DNA of 64,000 nt from Dreissena polymorpha (GCF_020536995.1 NC_068355.1:69252132-69316131); one strand, 5' to 3'; shown: positions 34,085 through 47,369, counted from the stretch's first letter. A program made the numbers and translations. The notes: a model not told the origin generated them from the sequence alone.

Positions 34085-34700
34085 GTTAACATGATTTAAA
34101 CGAAATATGCATGTGTAAGACAACGTGTGTTTAGGCTTGTAATGGCATTATTATTCATCATTCCTGCAAAAGGCGTTTTAAACAATGATGTAATGGTCGC
34201 GTGGTTAGAGCGTTTTCGGAGAATGGACCCGTTTGCGAACACAGCAGCAACCCCAATGCCGGCTTTTCTATTGAATGTATTCAATATAGAGCTAAATAAT
34301 TGGTACTCGCAGGCATTTGATAAAAACACGCAATTAGCACATATTACGGCGATATGTTAATTTAATAAATTCAGGTAGTTGTATAGGTTAGCTGTAGTAT
34401 GGACAGCTCTTGATAGCCATGTTAGTTTGTTGGCTACAAATTGTTTTTAGAAGCGAAATACTTCAGGGCGGTCACAGGAAAAGGCCTGTAGTGGATAAAA
34501 GAGCCCCATATATCGATTGTTATGTTATGTTTGATTCTGCCTAGGGTCGCTTATGAGAAGCTTGAATCTGTATTAGTCAAGAATATCTCTACGTTGCAAT
34601 TTATAATCGTTTATTCAGAATCAGCGAATTAGAATTTATTGAATATATTAAAAGGGCATTTCCGGCGAGCATAATAATATGGAAAAACACCAGTTTTTTT
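34085..34700 (+). mobile_element. DIRS-type retroelement fossil, 3' part (copy A)
   Basis: It encodes the end of the RNase H region (WLERFRRMDPFANTA, TPMPAFLLNVFN) leading into a tyrosine-recombinase region. It matches 59890-60460 of copy B along its length (gagcgttttcggaga, ctaaataattggt, tttaataaattcag, gttgtataggttagctgtag, aaaggcctg, tttattcagaatcag). It is broken by several lesions and shorter than copy B in the recombinase part. Read with 18815-19530 it suggests one element split by the Harbinger insertion, but that is an inference from position. Confidence 0.65.
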
Positions 34701-35085
34701 TTCAGAAATGATGGCGTTCACATATTAGACGTCAGACTCGAAATGCATATTAAGATTCGTTGCGCGAGTGTTTATTAAAATTAGTTTTAAACATGTCATT
34801 GATTTTGGGGGAAAATAAATAAATTTATTTTTGTGGCGGAAATTCTATGTCTTGGAGGTGATCGGAATCATTAAAAGTATAAATAGGTAACTATATAATG
34901 ATGTACATACGTCCGGGGGAGGTAAACATAGCATTTTGTTGTCACCTATCACGTAGTGCTCGTATGTGTGTGGATGGCAGGAATGCTTTCAAAATTATTT
35001 CCGGGGTAGTATGAGTGTTCTAGTACTCGCTCGATGGCACGGCGTGCTTAGGCGTACCTGGAATAGCTCTTTTTTGCTTGAAAAC
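34701..35085. other. Non-coding spacer
   Basis: No gene or repeat recognised. Confidence 0.4.
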
Positions 35086-35088
35086 CTA

Positions 35089-35280
35089 CGGTACGGCGTA
35101 CCGAGGATTTATTTGGCCGGTTGCGGTGGCCTGAGCGATTGCGCATGTATGTTATGTTGCACTTGGCCGGTTGCAGTAGCCTTAGCGATTCCGATATAAA
35201 ATGTTGTACGGTACTGCGTACCGAGAATTTATTTGGCCGATTGCGGTGGCCTTAGCGTTTGCGCTTGTATAATATCTATT
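35089..35280. repeat. 120-bp direct duplication with a partial middle copy
   Basis: gtacggcgtaccgaggattt, atttggccggttgcggtggc, ct.agcg.ttgcgc occurs at 35090 and, as gtactgcgtaccgaga..., at 35210 (120-bp period). A partial copy (ttggccggttgcagtagcct) lies at 35163. It is more GC-rich than its surroundings; ggtac(g/t)gcgtacc is a near-palindrome. No function can be assigned. Confidence 0.8.
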
Positions 35281-37133
35281 TCCGAACCAGCAACGTGTTC
35301 GTTGAAATATGAATTGCATACATTTGCGAAATAGCATAGAATGGTGTGAATTGTCTGTTGGCGATTATTGCATGCACGAGATGCTAAACCAATAGTGCAA
35401 CTGGGGTTGGGGCTATCTTTAGGGCAGTACTTCCGGTCGCCTTCTCGACATGGCTCAGTTATAGTGATAGTCTATAGCTGAGGTTTATTTACTCTAGTGC
35501 TAGTCTGGTGTAAATTATATTCCGCCATTTTGCCATTTAATTCCATTTATATTTTTGTATTGTTCTTCTCATATGTTTTTCTATTGTTCAAATATAGAAT
35601 ATAAAATATGTTTACGTAAAGTATCACATTAAACATTATAATAAATATGAAACTAACAAAGCTGACGTTGCTTGTAATGATTCATCAGCCCATGCTCTTG
35701 TTAATAAATTCGCGTAGCAAAGTGGATATCGCCAAAAGATCGGGGATCAATTTGATAAGTAGGCTACAGTAACCGAACGTGCATGACAGAGACAAAAGGT
35801 AAAGGACGGTTACACTTTGTAATCCGAATAACTCGAACCCTATGAATGAATCAAATCTTGGTCAACGAATGGGGTACTGAGCTGCTTTCTGAAATAATAC
35901 AACCGCCAATCATAAGTTCGCTTATTTCGGCCCATGTTATTCCGGACACTTAGACATAAAAGCAGGGGAATTTTCAACCCGGAGAACAAATATATCTGCT
36001 CACAACCCTGAACAAACGGCTTGCTTTCAGGCTCGAGCAATGAGATGCCCAGTCACGGTAATCAGACCTTCGCTAATGGTCACATAAAAGGGAAATTATA
36101 CGATTTTATCAAATATTTGTTTTATCCTGTTTAATAATACCTTCGCGCCTTTTGTTTAAATTAAACAAACATTGTAATTTAAACAACATGCACGCATTAA
36201 TACTAGTCCATTCAAGATACAAGTTAGCTGCAATTGTTGCGTTTAATGCTTGCACTTTTTCAGCTTCCTCAGTAAAATTTGTGCTAGCGTTGTGACATCA
36301 TTCTCGTTATGTTTAAATACACGAGACTTTAGAATTACAACCGAATCGTGCAAAATTGAATTGGGTTTTAAATCACCATAAAAAACATGAACTTAAGCAG
36401 ACTTGATTCCCACACAAGAAAGTATTATGGTATTGGTTGACAATTAAAAGTTATATTTATCCGATATCTTCCCTTTATAACTTACAAATACCATCAGCTT
36501 ATAACTTATAAGGCAATACGAAATAAAACCAACAAACATATGTATGTGCAACAAAAAAAATGTACGGTCCTTGATTTTTTTATACAATAAATACAAGTTT
36601 GGTTGTATATTTAAAAGTTTGTTCTTAAAACGGGATATCCTTTTATAAATGTTATCCTGTGAGTTATATTGTAAACTAAGTTGTTTCAAAAAGAACAATT
36701 CAATGAAATATTACAATCTCCATAATTGAAAAATAAAAAAGTAACAATTATCGATCAGGTTTCACTGTTTGATTGTTAAACGACATCATACCGCTGAGGT
36801 CACGGGGTTAGCGTTGCAAATGATAAAACTAATAACATATTTTACTTGTTAACGGATTCTTTATTCGTATGATTGCTGTAATGGTTTATGTACACGAGTT
36901 GTCGCGGAAAGAAATTGTTTATCCAATTTAATTTTTAAGGTGTGACGCAAACCGACAAAACAGGTAAACAAAAACGAATACCTTTTGATATTTCAAGCAG
37001 ATCGTAAGTAATGGATTTATTAAATGAGTGCACGATGCGTTTGCGAACTGGTGAAGATCCTTTGTTTTCACGAAGGCGTACAAAATACCACATTATCTGC
37101 ACAGTCACATGATGCGGACTGGTTTGATTTTCT
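35281..37133. other. Non-coding AT-rich DNA
   Basis: Nothing recognised. Open frames at 35840-36040 and 36444-36698 (minus) have no familiar domains. Confidence 0.45.
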
Positions 37134-37350
37134 ACTTCTACTTCTTCTTCGTACTTCCTAATGTCGATTGCTGACTATTACCGGAAGGCCTATTATAGGC
37201 AGATATAGACACTGTCGAGTCCGTTTCCTGGGAAGAACCAGTACTTGGTGTCTGTGGAGGAGATACTGAGATTGCTCCCCGAGTAGGGAGCGAACCCACG
37301 AACTCCCGATCGCTAGGCGGACACCTCATCCACTACACCACCGCAAGAAC
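37134..37350 (-). mobile_element. tRNA-derived SINE, well preserved
   Basis: On the minus strand the head reads gcggtggtgtagtggatgag (A box) and, 35 bp later, gtgggttcgctccctactcg (B box). The core gacaccaagtactggttctt and ccaggaaacggactcga is followed by a (GAA)n tail, gaagaagaagtagaag. Both RNA polymerase III boxes are close to consensus, so this is the youngest of the three SINEs in the window. The open frame across it is meaningless. Confidence 0.85.
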
Positions 37351-38029
37351 GCCATATTTGTTGTTGTATATGTACGTCATGTTTATATTTGAATCTGAAG
37401 TAAAAGGAAGAACCTGAACGCACAACGCTTTGTACCTTTATTATCCCACACGATCGCGATAAGTACGTATACGTAATTTCACACAAGTTTATAATAATGC
37501 CTTATTAAATTGCAACCCTTTACAAATTTGCTATTTTTGTGTAGAACATTTTGCTCTTTGTGCGATGATGTGGATCTGTCTTAGAAATAATTAAATTCAA
37601 GACAAGCATCATACAGTACAACTTTGAATATATATTCATTCCCGTGAATGAAATAACAAGCGCAATAAGTTTGACTTATATCACCTAGGTATATGTTATG
37701 TATCAATATTTTTTTTAATTCTTATATAATTAAGAACGTTTTCTTACATTCAACATAACTATCAGATCGAAACAGATTAATAAAAATAGACAGTTGAAAG
37801 CGCATGCTAGAAGACCATTTCAATACCGATACAAAATGGCATAAGACACGGGCGTACTGTAAATAACAATTAATTTTATATTATTTTCTAATGTTTTCTC
37901 GAAGTATTCTCTGCATGGGATTAATACTTATTTTCATTAGTTTGAATTTATATTTGTGAAAAACAACTCATATTTTGTTATTCTTACATCTAAGTACACT
38001 AATCTTTTGTTTAAACTCCGCTTTTTAGG
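37351..38029. other. Non-coding spacer
   Basis: No gene or named repeat seen. Confidence 0.4.
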
Positions 38030-39055
38030 TAATTAAGAAGACAAAAAATTCCATTAATTTTCTGCGTGACGATCCAAAACAATAGACCAGTTTCGAGACA
38101 AGATTTTTTTTTGTATTTTTCTCATCAAAGGTTTCGCTCATGGGACACGTTTCTCGATGATTTGATGACTTTGGCCTGTCTTCACGAGACATCAACCATA
38201 ATAAACATGTGTTCACTAGTGAATTGGAAGGTGTCTGAGAAGTGTACTTTACTGTGATCATCTCGACAATTTGGATGTAAGATTAGCAGTAGTTGTATGA
38301 TGGTGCTTTTGAGTCTAACAATTGTACTTTCCATTCAAGTACAAATGTAGTAGGTTCAATACATTTACAAAAGACCTGAATTACATTATCGCCATATTTA
38401 AAGAAAAGTCGTTGAATGAAACGAAATTGCAATTAATAATGGTACCGTATGCAAGAAACAATTCAATATATTACTGATTTCAGTATACGACTTGAGTCAA
38501 TGTTGATGAAAATTATTTTGAATATGTACAATAAAAAATATGGTCAGACTTATCCTTTCTAAAATTCATAAAACGTGCATTCTATAAAGACATAGTAAAG
38601 CGTAAACGTTTATACGCTATGGAAAAAATGTCGATTAGAATTCTATTGTCTATTTTTAATCTTCATTAACAAGTCAACTAACGTCATTTTTATTATTTTA
38701 TAAATATTTCAGTTTCTGTTTAGTCTTTCATTTATCTCAATTTTGATTTTAAGAGTTTTTGTTAAATAAAAATAACACCGTTGATTATATAAACTGATTA
38801 ATCTCCCGTACTTGATCGATATTATTCTAAAATCCTTTTCTGATGGTATATAGGTATACCTTTTTAAAACATGCAATTGTGCCCATATATGTGTTCATCA
38901 TTTTAATATAAAATATAAAATACGAACGTAAATACGAAATAAATTAATGATAAAAACATTTTTTTAACGTTGAGCTTTTATTTTAAAAATAGACATAATT
39001 TGAAACGACACCTATATTATATATTTGGACTTTAATCTTGTACAAGATACTAAAC
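38030..39055 (+). repeat. Duplicated block 1, copy A (partner 61725-62695)
   Basis: The two ~1-kb segments align in the same orientation by many landmarks: gtttcgagacaa, gggacacgtttctcgatgat, cgagacatca, gtgtactttactgtgatcat, caatttggatgtaagat, acgacttgagtca, aacgt(a/g)cattctata, ctttctgatggtata, cttgtacaagata. No protein domain is apparent. The short minus-strand open frames in both copies share a few residues only because of DNA homology. Confidence 0.85.
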
Positions 39056-39494
39056 TAGATTTTCGCAATTATACAAATCCAGATAACAACAAAATATAAA
39101 GAGAAATTTAATTAACTTTTATAAATAAAAAAAGCTTGATATATAGTTTAAGATTAATCAATGGTCATGTTAACAAATATACTGTGAGCAAACCAAATAC
39201 TATTCAGAAAGCAATACTAGATTTTAACCTTGTACCTAGCAATCTTGTGCAACACATAAGACAATCTGACCATGTAAGAGCTAAAAATCCGACCATTCAG
39301 TTATTACTAAAGATGTACATCTCTTGTAACGTTACCCATTGTAAAGGATTTTGAGGTTCAACTATACATGATTAAATGATGAAGAGTATCTTAAGATTAT
39401 TACATTAAAATTGAAGCAAGAAAAAAAAACAGAATCGCTTATCGGTTTATAACGCTGAATGACTAAATGAAAATAAGATGTTGAATACAAGATA

Positions 39495-39625
39495 TTTCAC
39501 TTTGCAGATGACACATCTCTTTCGTTAGATGGTTCTGAAATCTGTCTTAACACTGTTTTGCAGTTATTAAATCTTTTTGCTTGATTGATAATTAATAAAC
39601 AATGACAAAACAAAACATTTTTTTC
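39495..39625 (+). pseudogene. LINE reverse-transcriptase fragment (L1/Tx1-like ADDT box)
   Basis: The frame reads FHFADDTSLSLDGSEICLNT, then VLQLLNLFA, a stop, then a degenerate INK region. FADDTSLFLDGSE...LL..F is the catalytic C block and downstream helix of L1/Tx1-type RTs. Only about 130 bp are recognisable. It is a short relic. Confidence 0.6.
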
Positions 39626-39824
39626 TTTATTTTTGGATATCTCACTGTTAAATTATTTACTTCCTTGAAACAAGGGACGCTATCAGGTTACCAACGCTGA
39701 GGTTTGTCGAATTTGCATACATGACAGAATACCCAGAATTCCGATTCCTTTTCCGTGAAGACGACAACCATAGAAGACGAACTTTTAAGCTTGTTGTCTT
39801 TAATCGTTATTAATCCTAGCCAGA

Positions 39825-41720
39825 ATGAGAGGTAAAGGCGTACAACGAAAGAAACCGACTCAGAAAAGGCCGATGTCGTTAAGCTTCGATAATTACCGTC
39901 TCAATAAAGGGTAGAACGGTAATGAGGCGAAGGTAGTCGACTTTGAGCAATTACTCAGAGAGGCAGAGATTGTGTTAAATGTCTCAAGAACCGGTTGGGT
40001 TCCAAGTGAACCCCTTCAACTGAGCTTGCCAACAATTCCCGCCGCGGCAAATATCATAGCAGCGAGCAGGGATTTGCCAACCATCCGGACAGTTTCGGTT
40101 GCCTTCGCGGCCTACTTCCCTGATCTTTGAAAAAAACAAGTCGAGTGGGTTGAAAATGTCAATTTATAATTAAAATTAAAAGAGTCCATTGAGCTCAAAG
40201 TCATGTATCAGGGGCAACACATTCAGTTTAAGCGGATGGTTGCTTGGTGGTGCAGCATCAAGAATTCAATGACGTGATTGGTTCAATTGAGTAATGGTAA
40301 GACGCATGTATTATTTTCATGTCTGTTTATTTATCATTTGATCTCAAAAGTGTGTTACGTTACGCTACGAAAATTGGAACATTATGTATTTAGCATAATA
40401 AAAATCATTTATTTACAAAAAGAACAGTTTTATGGTGTGGCCTTATGCTGATAAAAAAAGAACTACTTAATGGCATGGCCTTACTACAAGTCATTTATTT
40501 ATTTACCTTACCAACTTCCCCAATTACTGTCAAGCAGATGAGACACAATGTCATTTATTAGTTACACTTCTTTGGTAATGAGCTTAACTTTTCCTGATGT
40601 TACATTCTATCTTCGTGTTTATCAAGGGTATTTAACCAGACACTGTTAGTTTTTAAGAAGGAAGACATTGCACGACAAGACCAAAATCATAAGAATTACT
40701 TAACTATTTTTGACCATTAGAGAGGCCGCGTACCGTCAGAATGGGTTGGTTTGACGCGCCTACAAAGAGCAAATTTGGCTCCGACAGGGTATCTCCCCCT
40801 CTCCCTGGTTGGAAATAATGACCTTTAATGGCGATATATGCTTGTACAGCCCGGAAACGCACGCACGTTAGTACGCCCACCGCGTGACCAGTACATGTGC
40901 AATTATTTTAACCAGGGTAGTTGCCGCCTGGTAAGCTACCGTTTTCCTCATAATTGCTCGCGTTGTCGGGGCTGCCGGTTGTATAATCATATTGTACAAT
41001 AAGGCATTGTGAATTATACATTATGAGTATACAGTAATGTAGTCGACGCTTAAAGCAGAATATTCTACGGTTATAAATGATAATATATCATGATGCAATT
41101 TTACTTTGAAACCTTGAATGTAACGTATAGATCTATTGATATGCATAGACAATTAACTATTGAATTTTTATGCACATTAGACTGTTCTTTTCCATTGACA
41201 GAGGTATGTGTTCTTCGGTACAGCATCCCGCAGTGGGCATGAGCAAGAACTAAACAACGGAGAATGGAAAACAAGCGGAGGTGGGTTGGGAATCTGCGGT
41301 CTTATATGGTCAACATTCCAGCTTTTCAAACCCAAAAGGTATTGGAAATGCACCTTGGCGGCAACGACCTGTGCAGGGACTCATGTACGAAGGTACAAAA
41401 CAATATAAAGAGGGAAATTGAATATTAAAGGGCAGCTGAGCTGCGCAAAACCGCAATAACCTGGGTAGACTTAATGGACCGCATTAATTTGCGCTTTTCA
41501 CTGGGCAGTAGGAAGATGATTACATCGCCGTGTAAACAGGGTTGGACGAGTGAATGTGGAGTGGACAAAACGCAGCATCAGAATCACTGTTGACATTGCT
41601 GACACTGATGCAAACAATCCGGTTTTTTCCTTCCGGATGGGTTGCGCTTGTCAGCAGTGGGGCTTGAATTCCATTTGGACTCCCAACGGGATGTGATTTT
41701 GCAATTTTGTAGATATGATA
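39825..41720 (+). mobile_element. Tyrosine-recombinase-retroelement-type fossil: gag-like and SGNH regions
   Basis: Three readable parts lie in order on the plus strand: a basic N-terminal peptide with KVVDFEQLLREAE from 39825; a proline/arginine stretch and Cys-His knuckle (CNYFNQGSCR...HNCSRC) near 40860-40970; and an SGNH/GDSL-hydrolase-like region near 41200-41700 with LEMHLGGNDLCRDS (block III G-x-N-D), ITWVDLMDRIN and LPDGLRLS. Gag-like zinc knuckles plus SGNH hydrolases are known from Ngaro/DIRS-group retroelements. The fossil is broken, with several lesions. No RT or recombinase was recognised next to it, so it is partial. Family assignment is tentative. Confidence 0.5.
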
Positions 41721-42231
41721 AGATAATCATATCATAATTTGTCAACAATACAATTTATATTAACCAATCGACTTGCACTGGTGTGCATGTCAAAATTTCG
41801 AGGAAGAAATTGTTTCAATCTATTTGTTGCGTAAACTTCTGTGGGGAAGGGTTGTTCAATATCTCATTTCCAGTAACTGTGGTTAATCAGTATTAATTTA
41901 TCGCATCGGATAACTAAACAAGTATCTTCTAAGTGTTTTGAGCTCTTCGCTGCCGTTGCATGGGGGCTCCTTCAGGACAGCACCCAACGACGCGGAAGGC
42001 TCACAACCCATCTCTTACATCTCTAAGCGTACATAGACATACGTAAAAATATTCCCATCTATAGCAAAAGGCTAGCCTTTCGGGTCGAGGTTTGGTTGGT
42101 TGGTTGGTTACCCAGACTTGCAGGGGTCAGATGGATTAGACACTACACTACACACTGTAGGTCAAGTTTGATGATTACCGGCACCTCAGTAGGAGCCGCG
42201 TGTACTTATGTTTACCCGGGAGTTGTGTTGT
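41721..42231. other. Non-coding spacer with (GGTT)n
   Basis: A short ggttggttggttggtta microsatellite lies at about 42094-42110. Nothing else is recognised. Confidence 0.5.
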
Positions 42232-42440
42232 GGTTACTGGAAAAGGGCTATTACTGGTGATATATATCGGTGACTGGCAAAGGTTGGTGTCTTCCAAAAG
42301 ATTATAAAGTAAGGTTCATTGACAAAGATTAGGTGTATGCCAGAGGGTTACTTATTAAAGGTCACTGGCAAATGTTTAGTGTCTTCCAGAGGGTTATGTA
42401 GTGTGTCACTGGCAAAGGTATACATACGCCAGGTTGTTAC
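42232..42440. repeat. 46-bp tandem repeat, four to five diverged copies
   Basis: Units of the form actggcaaaggttnagtgtc, ttccagagggttatgtagtg start at about 42272, 42318, 42364 and 42409 (46, 46 and 45 bp apart), with a poorer one at 42234. It is an old minisatellite with no coding content. Confidence 0.75.
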
Positions 42441-45400
42441 GCCCCGTGCAAGTCGATGTTAGTAACTAAAGCAGTCACGTATCTAGGAAATTATTATAAA
42501 AACACCAAATGCTCTCAGGGTTTTCCGCCACCTACTGCGGCCATTACGCCTATACTTATCCTATACTTGTGATCAATTAAAAATACAAATATTATTGCAT
42601 TTGTGGTGTTAGAAACACCATAGAAATAAATACAAATCACATATATATGGGTTATGTGTTGTATATCATAAAATAAATCTGATTTGAAAAGGTGCAACAA
42701 ATATATAAGACACTCAATTAAAACTAAGTACAAACTGCACTGGGGCTAAACGAATTTTAAATTGTTAGGCATCATTTATGATAAAGATTACGAAATATTG
42801 ATTAGTTAAATGTTTACAATATGTTAGCAAATTTATAAAGTATAATACAATTTATATACCATAATAACACATATATAAATCAGCTCGATAAATAGCTCTT
42901 TGCTCTTTATTCAGTTGTTTACATAATGTTTCCAAGTCCATATAATTATTTAAATTAGGTGTTAATGCAATACTTAAGTCCATATAATTTTCCAAGTAAC
43001 TAACAACGTTTCTAAGACATGACAAAATCCGTGTTAATCCACCCAGACAGGACCTCCACCTTGGGCACTGAAGATAAACCTCTAGCTTCTCCTTCTTGTC
43101 CTAGTATCCATAAAAGCATTACTTATATACATGTATCGTTTCATAAACATGTCAACTTGATGGGTCAAACTAATTTGTTGACATGCATATGCGGGCGTAT
43201 TTATTATCTGGTAATTGCACCGACACGAGAACAAACATCTAGTAACCATGTAATCTTATCATTATCTATAATTAAAACGGACTAAACCCAGTTTAAAGCC
43301 TGCATCTACTGTCAACAAACTAATGAGTCTCCGGCCACACTGACGTAAACACAGGGCATGCATTATTGCGAACAAGATCTAAACATCAATTATGCGACAT
43401 TTGGAACAAAACAAATCTTAGACCATTATGGAAAATAACCATAGTAAAAACATTGTTGCTTCCATTTTTGACACATCTATGTATTGGTCTATCTAGCCAA
43501 GGATCAAGGATGTTGTAACTATATATAAAATTGCTTTAATTATTTCATATGGAATAGACATATACAAATTAGGCATACTATACTTTTCAAATCTTATGGA
43601 GATGGAGGGCTCAACATGATTTATGTTTTATCATTTTGTTTAAACATGTGGCTTACATGGATACATATATACAAATGTAAGTAACAAGAACCGGAAAATG
43701 TTACTAACCTGTGTGTTCACTGTTAAAAAAAATATCAAAATGGGGAATAGATATATCGACAAAATTGTAAAAAAAAACACAAATCGTTTGTGGAAGGATG
43801 TACTTACATTTTTTGTATGTATTATCGAATCTACATAAATAAAATAAAAATATGTAAACCTGGCAATATAATTGACACGCCACTTTTTTATAACAACAGC
43901 TAAAAGATTGATTGTTTGTATGAAAAAAGTATGTATGAACGTGGTATACGTTTAACAAGAGACATATTATTTGACTGTGGAAATTCAAGTTTTAAAAATA
44001 AATGGAAGTTTGTAAAAATAAAAAAAACAATGTTTTACCTTGCGTAGGTCAAAAAAGCATAGTTAAGTTACAACTTATTTTTTATATCTTTTTAAACAAT
44101 ATCCGATAGTGGAGCTTATATTTCTTGTATGTCTTACTTAGGATATGTTTACCCAGAAGCAATATAAACTAGCATATAAAACTATTATTTCATAAACTGA
44201 AAAACCTTTAAGTGAAACTAAAGTAAATGGAATATTTATTAATATAGACTGAAATTATGTGAACAGTTTTGTTTTTAAAATGTCCATAGATACTTATATA
44301 CAATCGCTACATACTGGAACAATACATAGAATCTAATGAACCAAATCTCTGTTATTTAAAATGGAAATTGTTGATGATAATAAATGCACATTTTGTAATT
44401 AATATAAGGAAACGTTAACAAAACTTTCATCGGGTTGTGATCACATCCAAACAATCGTTCAAAATGTTACAAATGTATAATGTATGTATGTAAAAATAAT
44501 TTTAATATTTCAACACCATCTTGCCAAGGCATGATTTTTGGAATTTGTATAGAAAAAATGCATCTTATCTATATGTGTTGCTTCTTGAAATGTAAAGGTA
44601 TACTTTTGAGTGTTAACAAACAAACAAAATCCCGAATGTTTCATGAATTAAGAGAAGTCTACTTTTATCATTGAAAATCCGGAAATCAGGCGACTTAAAA
44701 AATAATGAATTCCCAAATTGGTCCGTTGTAAGAATATTCATACAATAAACCAAAGCCAATAACATTCTGTGTTACAAAATACATCCTACTAAATATTCAA
44801 TCTAAGTACACTGGTGTCATGCCTATTTTTGCTCTCCTTTTTTATTTTATGTGAATTACATTTGTACTATAGGAATGCTATTTTTTAGATAATGTTCAAT
44901 ATAGTACAAAATGAATGTGCTATTTGAGCAAGAAATTGCATTTTACTAAAATGAATTATTGTGGTATTATTTTTACATTTTTTTTATTCAGAGTAGAACT
45001 AATGTGTTTGTATGTCTCTCTGAAAATATGAATTAATATTTGTGCTACTAACACATATTAATCTATTTTGAGCTGGCTGGCCTCATCTTGCACATACCTA
45101 TGAATATAGTATTTTTTATAAAAGGAACAATAGGATAAAATACTAACGTAAGTAATGCAACCCGTAAAACATAACTACTTGCAATACACGAAAGGTGTAA
45201 TCTAAGACACGGTGATCATGTTGCATGATTGAAATAATGAAATATATGTCCGTTATATTGAAGACATCATTTCCTGAGATTGAAACTAAAAAGGAGCCAA
45301 GCTTCCGCCTTAGAATGTGATGCGTTTGACGTCATTTACAAAAATCACGGCCGTCTCGACTTTCTATGGACAAACCTATTCAATCTCCTACTCTCAACAA

Positions 45401-46417
45401 CATCTTATTCTCTGTCTGTTTTGTTTTGATATCCGTCCTGGATTTAGCACAGTTATTTTTGTCGAATGAATTTCCATTGTTGTAGATTGGTTGGAAATAA
45501 TAAAATCTGAATTTTAAATCGATTAGCTTGTAATAAGTCAAGGGAGATTAATCGTTTGTCATCGACAAATCGTCTGAGCAAAAAGAGCGTTACTATAAAC
45601 TGAACTAACTATTTTTCACATATCTGAGCTATAACGATATGGAAAAAAACGCCCAGTTTAGGTTTATATTCGTTAGGATAATTATTAATGTACGACGGCA
45701 TGAAAGGAGCATCGCGTTCTTATCCCTCGTGTACGTTTACTATTATAATAACTACCAAGTTGCACAAAGTATGTTTCAACAGAAATGGCCATACGGCAGC
45801 TTAGTTTCGCGTGAACTGTCCTATTTCCAAGACATGTGTTTATGTCTGCATACAATTGATATAATTAAATTACAGGTTCTAAATCTTCAAGTGCGCGGTA
45901 TTGAGAACAATAATGTACATGTTATCATGTTAGCTATTGTTTCATTTTTGTAAATTAAACAATAAAAGCAGACTAATAAATGATAGGAAACAATCGTAAC
46001 AAATCGTCCCGTCCGAAACGGGATATGCAAATGCAAGGTAACCGCGTTCATGCTTAAACTATGTGCCATCAAAGTACAGGGCGTATATTGATAGATATTT
46101 GAGATATAGCTTTATTAACCTAACACACGTTTTTGCCAAAGTATTTCGTATATTTCAGATTGCTTTCATGCAAATATACGCATGACAATAAAATGAGAAC
46201 ACACGTTAAGTACAACTTCACATGCTCTTGAAGCAGAACATCATTTATTATAGAATTTTAAATTTTATTTACGGCGAGGAACCAATAGCCGAACAGTATG
46301 AGAAAAACCACGCGATAAACCGCGCGACTTAACTAAATATATAAACTGTGATTTTTCCAAACGAAAGATTGACTGTTTATGAAATATGTACGTAACTGTT
46401 TATACGAGGGCTTTGAC
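42441..46417. other. Non-coding AT-rich DNA
   Basis: A 4-kb stretch without a recognised gene or repeat family. Open frames such as 43019-43285, 43704-43988 and 45639-45953 (up to 104 codons) lack known motifs, have AT-driven composition and no detectable splice context. Confidence 0.45.
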
Positions 46418-46481
46418 TTAAGGTAGCGCACCCCTAATGATTTCCCGCGATTTCTTCGAAGGTTGAAGAGCCTAATATTAG

Positions 46482-46562
46482 GTGCCGTAGCCTAGTGGTT
46501 AAGGCGATGGACAAGAAATATGTTGGGATATTCCCGCGAAGGTTTGAATCCTGCCGACGACG
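46482..46562 (+). tRNA. tRNA-Ser(AGA)-like pseudogene or SINE head
   Basis: Its 81 nt resemble a eukaryotic tRNA-Ser: A box tagcctagtggttaaggcg, anticodon region gatggacaagaaatatgttg (AGA in the loop position), long variable arm gggatattccc, and B box ggtttgaatcctg. The anticodon stem and the acceptor stem (gtgccgt against cgacgac) no longer pair well, and the T stem has a mismatch, so it is unlikely to make a working tRNA. It lies 60 bp inside the left end of the TTAA element. Confidence 0.6.
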
Positions 46563-46729
46563 TATACTTTTTTGCGACGACTTTTATTTCTTTTCTAACG
46601 TAATTTGATTATATATGGCAAATAAGCTATGTTTATTGTTAAATATGTTGCAATTTTTATAAACATTATTCAATTTTTAGCTCGACTAGTATATATGAAA
46701 TATATATAGTAAAGCTATTCTACTCAGCC

Positions 46730-47275
46730 CGGCGTCTGCGTCTGCGTCTGCGTCAGCGTCAGTGTTAGCGTTAGCGTGCGAATGTTAAAGTTTTCGTACT
46801 ACCCCGAATATTTTCTTTGTCCGTTGACATATTGCTTTCATATTCTGCATACTTGTTAACCAACATGACCCCAACCTATAAACAAGAGCAGACAACTCTA
46901 TCAAGCATTTTGTCATAATGATGGCCCCTTTTCCACTTAGAATATGCAGCAAATGTTAAAATTTTCGTACTACCCCATTTATTTTCATTGTCCCTCAACA
47001 TATTGTTATCATATCACCCCAACCTATAAACAAGAGCTGACAACTATATCAAGCATTTTGTCATAATTATTGCCCCTTTTATACTTAGAACAAGCATATT
47101 ATTGATAAATCTATGTTAAAGTTTGCGTACTACCCCAAATATTTCCTATTTCCTTTGACATATTGCTTTAATATGTTGCATACTTGTTTACCAACATGAC
47201 CCCAACCTATAAACAAGAGCAGACCACTGTATCAAGCATTTTTACATAATTATGGCCTCTTTTACACTTAGATAA
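46730..47275. repeat. (GCGTCT)n plus three 160-170-bp tandem units
   Basis: A gcgtctgcgtctgcgtcagcg hexamer run (46730-46780) precedes units starting gttaaa(g/a)tttt(c/g)cgtacta at 46784, 46954 and 47114. Each contains gaccccaacctataaacaag and tcaagcatttt.cataat. The third unit ends near 47275. Confidence 0.85.
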
Positions 47276-47369
47276 TTGAACATTTTGCTTAAATTGCCAT
47301 AACTTCTTTATTTATGATCACATTTTATTATTACTTTGAAAAAACAACACTTACCTGAATACCACAATG

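Noticed and set aside
46482-46562. Functional tRNA-Ser gene
   Set aside because: The acceptor and anticodon stems no longer pair and it lies inside a transposon; treated as a pseudogene or SINE head.
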